Shown: one piece after another, positions 14,313 through 20,482 of the stretch
Numbering within the stretch: position 1 is the first letter of the stretch
How the letters are laid out: the number at the start of each line of letters is the position of its first letter
Assembly: GCA_900553405.1 (NCBI GenBank)
Contig: USDF01000033.1
Location: 1 to 20,482 of the forward strand
Length of the DNA stretch: 20,482 nt
Direction of reading: 5' to 3'
Source of the DNA: an uncultured Clostridium sp.
GTDB lineage: Bacteria; Bacillota; Clostridia; TANB77; CAG-508
Translations under genes and position numbers: made by a program
The notes under the pieces: generated by a model
What the model saw: only the letters and a program-made list of their open reading frames with translations
Databases searched by the model: none
What the model was told of the DNA's origin: nothing

Positions 14313-14406
14313 TACCAAAAGGGATAGATTAACCAAAATGATTTTTTAGTCGTTCGAGCTAAAAGCGAGTTACGAATAAAATATGCAGAGGCAACGTCCC
14401 TAAAGG
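14313..14406. repeat. REP copy F, interrupted by about 54 bp
   Basis: TACCAAAAGGGATAG...CCAAAA (14313-14338) and AACGTCCCTAAAGG (14393-14406) match the two halves of the REP family in order. Between them are about 54 bp of unrelated sequence (14339-14392). The copy lies between the non-coding RNA terminator and the 3' end of the beta-CASP RNase gene. Confidence 0.85.
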
Positions 14407-14412
14407 TGTTCT

Positions 14413-16065
14413 TTAGCTTTCTACTATTTTTACAATTTGTTGTTCTAGTTCTTTTATTCTTTCATTTAGTTTTTCTATGTCTTCATCCTTTGCATCTTCG
14501 TTAAGCATATCTTCTTTTACTATGTCTGACATATCTTCCAATTCTTCTTTTAGAGTTTGTATTCTGTCTAATACTTCTAGTCTTATATATTTCTTTTCGT
14601 GTTCTTTTGCTCCTCTTACTCTTCCTAATCTTTGTACTTCTTCGTTTAGTTCGTATTCTTCCCCATACTCTGGAATTATAACAGGAATTTGTGTTGTTCC
14701 TTGTAATTTTTGCTTTAATATTACTTGACCTTCTGGTTCTCCATGTACTAGGAAAATTGTTTTTGGTTTTCTTAAGAATGAATAAACAAAGTTTAAAAGC
14801 CATTCTTGATCTGCGTGACCTGAATATCCTTCTATATATTCAATTCTTGCATTTACTGCTATTTCTTCACCAAATATTTTTACCTTCTTTGCTCCATCTA
14901 CAATTTTTCTTCCAAGTGTGCCTGGTGCTTGGTATCCAACAAATAAAATTGTACTATTTGGATTCCATAAATTATGTTTTAAATGGTGTTTTATTCTTCC
15001 AACTTCGCACATACCGCTAGCTGAAATTATTATTGATGATTCATTTTTCTCATTTAATTCTTTAGACTCTTCTGCTGTTTTTGTAAATTGTAGCCCTGGA
15101 AATTCTAGTGGATTGTCTCCGCTTCTCATTATTTCTTGTGTTTCTTCATCAAATATATCCATATTATCTTTAAAAATTTCAGTTGCTGAAATTGCAAGCG
15201 GACTATCTACATACACTGGAACTCTCATTAAAGTCTCATATTTTTTTCTAAATTCTTCATCAGTTCTTATATCTTTTAAATTATTTAGTTCATATAAAAT
15301 TTCTTGTGTCCTTCCTACTGCAAATGATGGAATTACAACTGTTCCGCCTTTATCTAATGTCTCTGAAACTATATTCAAAAACATTTCTGCTTTGTCATCA
15401 TTTCTATTATGTAGTCTTCCTCCATATGTTGATTCCATTACTAAATAATCTGCATCATCTATCATTGTTGGTGATGATAAAAGTGGAATGTCATTATTTC
15501 CTAAATCCCCTGTAAATACAGCCTTTGTAGTTTTTCCGTCTTCTTCAGCCCATATTTCTATTATTGCTGAACCTAACATATGTCCTGCATCATTAAATCT
15601 TACATGGATTTTATCACTTATGTCTATTATTTCGTCATATTTTATTGGACTAAAAATCTCTAAACATTTTGTAGCCTCTTCAGCTGTATATAAAGGTGGT
15701 TCTGGATCTAATCCTTTACGTACCCTTTTTCTATTTTTCCATTCTATTTCCATTTCTTGAATATGTCCACTATCTGGTAACATTATTGAGCATAATTCAC
15801 AAGTGGCTTTTGTTGCATATATTGGATTTCTATAGCCTTCCTTATATAATTTAGGAATTCTACCAGAGTGATCTATGTGTGCATGTGTCAATAGCATAAA
15901 ATCTATATCATGTACATCATATGCAAAAGGTGCTGAGTTTTCCCATTCATCCTCTGCTTTTCCCTGATACATTCCACAATCTACTAAAAACTTTTTTCCT
16001 GCAGCTTCTACTAAAAAGTTAGAACCTGTAACTGTTTTTGTTGCTCCTAAAAAAGTAACCTTCAT
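14413..16065 (-). CDS. beta-CASP metallo-beta-lactamase RNase
   Basis: This is a zinc-dependent ribonuclease of the CPSF73/Ysh1-like branch of the metallo-beta-lactamase fold, related to the Thermus enzyme TTHA0252. The 550-residue protein has the metal motif THAHIDHSG (60-68), further ligands H161 (DAGHMLGS) and D187 (FTGDLGN), and the beta-CASP insert with IPSFAVGRTQE (245-255) and SASGMCEVGR (348-357). Late histidines follow at GYSGHADQ (413-420) and VHGEPE (440-445). A coiled-coil tail (about 495-545) extends past the usual end. It is distinct from RNase J, having no RNase J C-terminal domain. AGGAGG precedes the ATG. It starts 25 bp after the coiled-coil gene and is probably in the ftsK operon. 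Confidence 0.93.
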   Translation of the reverse strand: MKVTFLGATKTVTGSNFLVEAAGKKFLVDCGMYQGKAEDEWENSAPFAYDVHDIDFMLLTHAHIDHSGRIPKLYKEGYRNPIYATKATCELCSIMLPDSGHIQEMEIEWKNRKRVRKGLDPEPPLYTAEEATKCLEIFSPIKYDEIIDISDKIHVRFNDAGHMLGSAIIEIWAEEDGKTTKAVFTGDLGNNDIPLLSSPTMIDDADYLVMESTYGGRLHNRNDDKAEMFLNIVSETLDKGGTVVIPSFAVGRTQEILYELNNLKDIRTDEEFRKKYETLMRVPVYVDSPLAISATEIFKDNMDIFDEETQEIMRSGDNPLEFPGLQFTKTAEESKELNEKNESSIIISASGMCEVGRIKHHLKHNLWNPNSTILFVGYQAPGTLGRKIVDGAKKVKIFGEEIAVNARIEYIEGYSGHADQEWLLNFVYSFLRKPKTIFLVHGEPEGQVILKQKLQGTTQIPVIIPEYGEEYELNEEVQRLGRVRGAKEHEKKYIRLEVLDRIQTLKEELEDMSDIVKEDMLNEDAKDEDIEKLNERIKELEQQIVKIVES

Positions 16066-16090
16066 ATTTACCTCCTACTTATTTGTTTCA

Positions 16091-17767
16091 CTATTCCCAA
16101 ATTTTTATCTTTTTGTTTAATTTTACATGCAATTCTACTTTCTCTTTTATTTCTATTTCTTTTGTTTCTTCTTCTATATTTGTGTCATAAATTTCTAATT
16201 TTAGAATTCCTTTTTTGTATTTTAAAACATATATTGTATTTTCTAGTTTTATAATTTTACTTTGAAATTGATTTTTTAAAATATTATAATTTAGTTCTTC
16301 TTCTTCACTAAATTTTATTAATACTTTTTCTAAACATGCCTTTTTTATTACTTGTCTTTCTACTTGTTTCAAATATTCTTCTATTTTTTTTTCCTTGCTT
16401 ATATTGTATTGTCTATAAGGAAGTTGCTCATAATATCTTAATTCATATATTATATCTGTTATTTCTCGTTTTGTTAAAGCTCGTTTAATTTTTTCTTCAA
16501 AACATTTTAAGAAAGATTTTTGTAACAAAATTATCTGCTTTCCTTCGTTTGTTTTTTCATTTTCTTTTACATCTATTTCCTCAAAAAATTCCAATTTTTC
16601 TTCTAATATTTTTTTTGTCTCTACAAATTCTTTAGGTTGCATTTGCAAATTATATTCTTTTATTTCTTTAAAGTATTTTTCTCTTTCCTTTTCTAACATG
16701 ATACTTAAATGACTTACACTAAAAATTTTATCTTTATTTGCTAACTTAGAGTTCCTATTTTCATACTCTTCTTTTAGTAGTTTTTCATCACTAAGCAATG
16801 TATCTATATTTTTTATCCTTTCTGCCAATTCTTTTTTCTTTTTTGATAGTTCTTCTACATATGCTTTGTTATCTTGCATTTTTTCTAAGTCTTTTGCAAG
16901 TTGATTTTGAAGATTTAATACTATTTCTTTTTGATTTTCATTTATATTACACTCTATGGCTAATATTGTTTTTATAAGTTGTTCAAAAAATTCTATAGCA
17001 TTTTCTTCTCCATATTTTTCTGCTAATATTTCTTGCATTTTTCTTATATAATCTATAGTTTTATCTTCTTGCATTTCTTCTTTTGTCATTCCAAAGTTTT
17101 CGTTGTATTTACTCCTTAAAATTTCATTACTTGGTATCTCTACTTCTTCGTCTTCTTCGTAATCTTCTTTATTTGTAATCCAATTTTGCAAAAAACGTTT
17201 TCCTAGAAGAATTAGCAAACTTTGATATATAATATTAATGTTTTTTCCTTCCATTTGATTTGTTGTTATATCCCATGACCATCCATTGAAGTCGCGAATT
17301 ACTTCTACACAATTCATTCTGTTTCCTATGCTTAAAACATCTTTCATTGCTAGATTATATAGAGAATATTGTTCATCTAATACTATATCCTTTTGATTTA
17401 ATGTAACTAATGCTTCTAATATAATTCTTTCATTTGGATATACTATTATTTTTCCATTTTCTTTTTCTACTATATAATTTACATTGTTTTCTTCTAAAAT
17501 TTTGCTTTCTTCTGACAATGGCTTTATTAATTGTATTTCTTTGCATTCATCTTTTATTATTTGAATAATTTTTTTTACATAAGATTTTTTACTTGATACA
17601 TTAACTTTTATAGTTTTATAATCTTCGTATCCATTTTCTATTTTGTATAGCATGCTAAGCAGAAGGTTTTTTACATCTTCTGAAAAAGCCTTCTGCTCTA
17701 ATATATTTTCTAAAACATTGTTATAATCTTTTAAATTAATTTTTGAAAAGATATCTTCTTTCGCCAT
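16091..17767 (-). CDS. unrecognised coiled-coil protein in the ftsK operon
   Basis: I do not recognise this 558-residue protein. It has no signal peptide or membrane helix and is very rich in Lys, Glu and Ile. Residues about 1-200 look globular, with a possible core motif IRDFNGWSWDI (157-167). An acidic stretch (201-212, EDYEEDEEVEI) follows. Residues about 235-400 are helical with strong coiled-coil character (about 280-345 and 355-400). A second helical part (about 410-500) precedes a short beta-rich C-terminus ending KIKIWE. It lies 35 bp after ftsK and 25 bp before the beta-CASP RNase gene, so all three are probably co-transcribed. A scaffold or partner role is possible; nothing in the sequence shows catalysis. 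Confidence 0.85.
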   Translation of the reverse strand: MAKEDIFSKINLKDYNNVLENILEQKAFSEDVKNLLLSMLYKIENGYEDYKTIKVNVSSKKSYVKKIIQIIKDECKEIQLIKPLSEESKILEENNVNYIVEKENGKIIVYPNERIILEALVTLNQKDIVLDEQYSLYNLAMKDVLSIGNRMNCVEVIRDFNGWSWDITTNQMEGKNINIIYQSLLILLGKRFLQNWITNKEDYEEDEEVEIPSNEILRSKYNENFGMTKEEMQEDKTIDYIRKMQEILAEKYGEENAIEFFEQLIKTILAIECNINENQKEIVLNLQNQLAKDLEKMQDNKAYVEELSKKKKELAERIKNIDTLLSDEKLLKEEYENRNSKLANKDKIFSVSHLSIMLEKEREKYFKEIKEYNLQMQPKEFVETKKILEEKLEFFEEIDVKENEKTNEGKQIILLQKSFLKCFEEKIKRALTKREITDIIYELRYYEQLPYRQYNISKEKKIEEYLKQVERQVIKKACLEKVLIKFSEEEELNYNILKNQFQSKIIKLENTIYVLKYKKGILKLEIYDTNIEEETKEIEIKEKVELHVKLNKKIKIWE

Positions 17768-17802
17768 TTTTTTCTTTTGCCTTTCTTAACTTTTATAAAA
17801 GT

Positions 17803-20241
17803 TTATTCTTCTGTTTTTTCTTCTACTTGTTGTGGATTAGGAGTTGTTGCCATTTTTAGCTCTGCTAAACGTTCCTTTGTAACTAATACTTCTCTTGGTT
17901 TACTTCCTTGGTACCCTGAAATTATGCCTCTTTCTTCCATTTGGTCTATTATTCTTCCTGCTCTTGCATAACCCACTTTAAATTTTCTTTGTATAAATGA
18001 TGTAGAAGCTTGTCCTGTTTCAACCACAACATCTATTGCATCCATTAAAAATGGATCTGTTTCGTCATCATCTTCTGCTTGTTCTGCTATTTCTTTATCT
18101 GTTTTATTTGAATTTTCTATACTTTCTATAATATCTTCATTGTATTTAGCCTCTCCATTTGCTTTTAAGAAGTTTACTATTTTTTCTACTTCTCCATCTG
18201 AAATAAAAGCTCCTTGAATTCTTGTTGGTTTTGGTGCACCTGCTGGATAGAATAACATATCACCTTTTCCAAGTAATTTTTCTGCTCCTACCATATCTAA
18301 TATTGTTCTAGAGTCTACTTGTGAAGATACTGCAAATGCTATTCTTGATGGAATGTTGGCTTTAATTAAACCTGTAATTACATCTACAGATGGTCTTTGT
18401 GTTGCAATTACTAAGTGCATTCCTGCTGCTCTTGCTTTTTGTGCTAAACGGCAAATTGCATCTTCTACGTCTTTTTTAGCTACCATCATTAAATCTGCAA
18501 GCTCGTCTATAATAATTACTATATGTGGTAATTTTCCTATTCCATCTTTTTTGTCTACTGCTTCGTTATAACCTTTTAAGTCTCTTACACCTTTTGAAGC
18601 AAATGTTGCATATCTGTTTTCCATTTCTTGAACTGCCCATGCAAGTGCTCCTGCTGCTTTTTTAGGGTCTGTAACAACTGGAATTAGTAAGTGTGGTATT
18701 CCGTTATATACTGAAAGTTCTACTACTTTTGGATCTACCATTACTAATTTTACTTCGCTTGGCTTTGCTTTATATATTATGCTTGCAATTAAAGTATTTA
18801 TACATACAGATTTACCAGAACCTGTTGCACCTGCTATCATTACGTGTGGCATTTTTGCAATATCTGTAATTATTTCTTTTCCTGCTACATCTTTTCCTAA
18901 TGCAAAAGCAAGTTTTGATTTATGCTCTTCAAATTCAGGTGTGTCTATAATATCTCTTAAATGAACTATTTCATTTTCTGCATTTGGAACTTCAATTCCT
19001 ACAGCATGTTTTCCTGGAATTGGGGCTTCTATACGAATTGTTTCTGCTGCTAAATTTAAAGCTATATCATCTGCTAAATTTGCAATTCTACTTACACGTA
19101 CACCCTCTGCTGGCTTTAATTCATATCTTGTAATTGCTGGTCCAATTGAAACGTTTTCTACTTTTGCTGAAACACCAAAACTATATAATGTTTTTTGTAA
19201 TTTAGCTGCAGTATCTGCAACAGCTTTTTTACCTCCTTTTAAAGCTTGCTTGCTTCCTTCTGAAAGCATTTCTATTGGAGGAAATTCATATTTTTCATTT
19301 TCACTCTCTGTGGTCATTGTATGTTCTAGATTTAATACTTCTTTTACTTTTTCTTCTTTTGTTTCTACTTCTTGTTTAAATAAATTTCCAAGTTCATTCG
19401 GATTAGGTTTTGCTGTTTTTTCCATTCCAAGTGGTGTTAAATCATCTGCATCATGATTGTATTTCTTTAATTTTCCACTTTTCATTTCATCTTCTAATCC
19501 ACTTAAATTTATACTTAACTGATTTTCATCAATCTCCATTGCCTTTTTCTTTGCTTCTTCTTTTTCACGCAATCTTTTTTCTCTTGCAGTTTCTTTTCTT
19601 GGTTTTTCTTCTTCAACATCATATAAATGTTGTTTCTTATCTGACTTTCTTATTCTTTCTTTTTCTTCTCTTTTTACTTCTCTCTTCTCTTCAATATTTT
19701 CTACTATATTTGAAATAATTTCCGCTGATTTAATTCTAAATATAAATGTTAATGAAATTATTGCAACCCCTATTGCTAATATTATTGTTCCAAGACTTCC
19801 TAATAAATTAATTAAAGGTATTGCAATTATTGTTCCTATTACACCTCCACCTATATCTTGAGTTCCTAACTTGTATGCTGCATCTAGATTTTTGTTCATA
19901 TCATTAGTTATTCCTATATTTCCTGCTGAAATTTGAAATACACTAAGTAAAACTGCAATACATAGTAAAAATACCAAATATAACATCATCTTTGATAGCA
20001 CATATCCTTTTTCTTTGTTACATGCTAAATATATTCCTATTATAAAAGTTCCAACTGGAATAATATATTTAATAAATCCCATTATTCCACCAAGTGCTGG
20101 ACTTAGTGTTTCTCCCAAAAATCCTGATTTTGTATATATTAAAACAGCAAGTAAAATACTAATTACAATCATTCCAACTACTGCAATATCAATATTATTT
20201 ACTTTTGCCTTTGACTTTTTCTTTCTTCCTCTTTTTGCCAT
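17803..20241 (-). CDS. ftsK: DNA translocase FtsK/SpoIIIE
   Basis: This hexameric membrane-anchored motor pumps chromosomal DNA through the division or sporulation septum. The 812-residue protein has four N-terminal membrane helices (about 17-37, 53-73, 82-102 and a broad segment 130-168). A charged linker (about 175-320) precedes the alpha domain and the RecA-like motor with Walker A GATGSGKS (471-478), Walker B HIVIIIDE (573-580) and VIATQRPSVDVITGLIK (611-627). The C-terminal gamma winged helix (about 728-790, TSFIQRKFKVGYARAGRII) reads orientation sequences in relatives. FtsK and SpoIIIE cannot be told apart from the sequence alone. AAGGAAGG precedes the ATG at 20241. It opens the three-gene operon. 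Confidence 0.96.
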   Translation of the reverse strand: MAKRGRKKKSKAKVNNIDIAVVGMIVISILLAVLIYTKSGFLGETLSPALGGIMGFIKYIIPVGTFIIGIYLACNKEKGYVLSKMMLYLVFLLCIAVLLSVFQISAGNIGITNDMNKNLDAAYKLGTQDIGGGVIGTIIAIPLINLLGSLGTIILAIGVAIISLTFIFRIKSAEIISNIVENIEEKREVKREEKERIRKSDKKQHLYDVEEEKPRKETAREKRLREKEEAKKKAMEIDENQLSINLSGLEDEMKSGKLKKYNHDADDLTPLGMEKTAKPNPNELGNLFKQEVETKEEKVKEVLNLEHTMTTESENEKYEFPPIEMLSEGSKQALKGGKKAVADTAAKLQKTLYSFGVSAKVENVSIGPAITRYELKPAEGVRVSRIANLADDIALNLAAETIRIEAPIPGKHAVGIEVPNAENEIVHLRDIIDTPEFEEHKSKLAFALGKDVAGKEIITDIAKMPHVMIAGATGSGKSVCINTLIASIIYKAKPSEVKLVMVDPKVVELSVYNGIPHLLIPVVTDPKKAAGALAWAVQEMENRYATFASKGVRDLKGYNEAVDKKDGIGKLPHIVIIIDELADLMMVAKKDVEDAICRLAQKARAAGMHLVIATQRPSVDVITGLIKANIPSRIAFAVSSQVDSRTILDMVGAEKLLGKGDMLFYPAGAPKPTRIQGAFISDGEVEKIVNFLKANGEAKYNEDIIESIENSNKTDKEIAEQAEDDDETDPFLMDAIDVVVETGQASTSFIQRKFKVGYARAGRIIDQMEERGIISGYQGSKPREVLVTKERLAELKMATTPNPQQVEEKTEE

Positions 20242-20289
20242 TTAAAACATCCTTCCTTTGTATAAAAAATCTCCTAATTTTACATTTCA

Positions 20290-20318
20290 ATTTTATCATT
20301 ACACTTCTTTATTTGCAA
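20290..20318 (-). promoter_or_regulatory. putative promoter of the ftsK operon
   Basis: On the minus strand TTGCAA (20313-20318) and TAAAAT (20290-20295) are separated by 17 bp, about 50 bp upstream of the ftsK ATG. It lies between the gene and REP copy G. Confidence 0.65.
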
Positions 20319-20360
20319 GAATTTACTCTAAATTTATTGCATTTTTATTTTTTTCCTAAG

Positions 20361-20406
20361 CACCAATAGGGACGTTTCTAAAAGGTTAATCTGTCCCTTT
20401 TGGTAA
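20361..20406 (+). repeat. REP copy G with altered loop
   Basis: This copy has the same GGGACGTTTC start and GGTTAATCTGTCCC end, followed by TTTTGGTAA, as the other copies. The central CCTTTTGG is replaced by CTAAAAGG. It lies between the ftsK promoter and the terminator of the next gene. Confidence 0.9.
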
Positions 20407-20416
20407 TTTTTGACAT

Positions 20417-20477
20417 AAAAAAAAGCAAGCCTAAGATTTTCTATCAAATGCAAATTTTAAGAAAATCTAAGGCTCGC
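20417..20477 (-). terminator. terminator of an unseen minus-strand gene
   Basis: On the minus strand an 18-bp stem (20460-20477 with 20425-20442) has one T-T mismatch and one G-U pair. It is followed by eight U residues (A run at 20417-20424 on the plus strand). This is a classic intrinsic terminator for a gene beyond the right edge, and it separates that gene from the ftsK operon. Confidence 0.9.
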
Positions 20478-20482
20478 CATAT

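Noticed and set aside
14339..14392. A small gene or recognisable IS remnant in the insert of REP copy F
   Set aside because: It is too short, has no ORF, and shows no recognisable transposon end.
14918..15448. 176-codon plus-strand ORF
   Set aside because: It is antisense to the beta-CASP RNase gene, whose motifs are intact, and the translated sequence resembles no protein family.

Overview
The window is a strongly A+T-rich stretch of bacterial chromosome. It carries a dense set of housekeeping genes typical of low-GC Gram-positive bacteria of the class Clostridia: DisA, RemA, a YloC-type YicC, MutS2, an FtsK/SpoIIIE translocase and a short omega subunit. I see no rRNA, tRNA, CRISPR array or prophage. 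All protein genes except mutS2 lie on the minus strand. Species cannot be named from the sequence alone.

Layout from left to right. (1) Positions 43-3760 hold a minus-strand operon read in the order rsmE, a Lys-rich membrane protein with an AT-hook-like motif, yicC, remA, rpoZ, gmk. It runs from a sigma-A type promoter at 3788-3815. It is related to the Bacillus yloC-remA-gmk-rpoZ cluster, but rpoZ and gmk are swapped. (2) mutS2 (3985-6444, plus) diverges from it behind its own promoter and ends at a hairpin terminator, converging on a dCMP deaminase gene. (3) At 6641-10700, still on the minus strand and read right to left, come radA, disA, a membrane-anchored cyclophilin and the dCMP deaminase. 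radA and disA are separated by a perfect 39-bp inverted repeat. (4) At 10702-11806 a REP-associated tyrosine transposase (RAYT) is bounded by two exact 45-bp inverted copies of the same repeat. This cassette fills the whole space between a GH15 glucoamylase-like gene and radA. (5) The GH15 gene (11798-13729) diverges from a promoter-to-terminator unit of about 385 nt at 13859-14280. The unit holds no convincing ORF and looks like a large structured non-coding RNA of a class I do not recognise. (6) At 14413-20241 an operon is read ftsK, an unrecognised coiled-coil protein, then a beta-CASP metallo-beta-lactamase RNase. (7) The right edge holds another REP copy and the terminator of an unseen minus-strand gene.

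The accessory story is a REP/RAYT system. Seven copies of one repeat family lie in 20 kb, nearly all exactly at gene ends. Copies supply the stop codon of the GH15 gene, the Shine-Dalgarno-like sequence of radA and the last residues of the transposase itself. One decayed copy lies in frame inside the GH15 gene, one is interrupted by about 54 bp, and one carries an apparently flipped loop. The two items most likely to be undescribed are the 13.9-14.3 kb structured RNA and the conserved-looking but unassigned proteins at 2100-3002 and 16091-17767.
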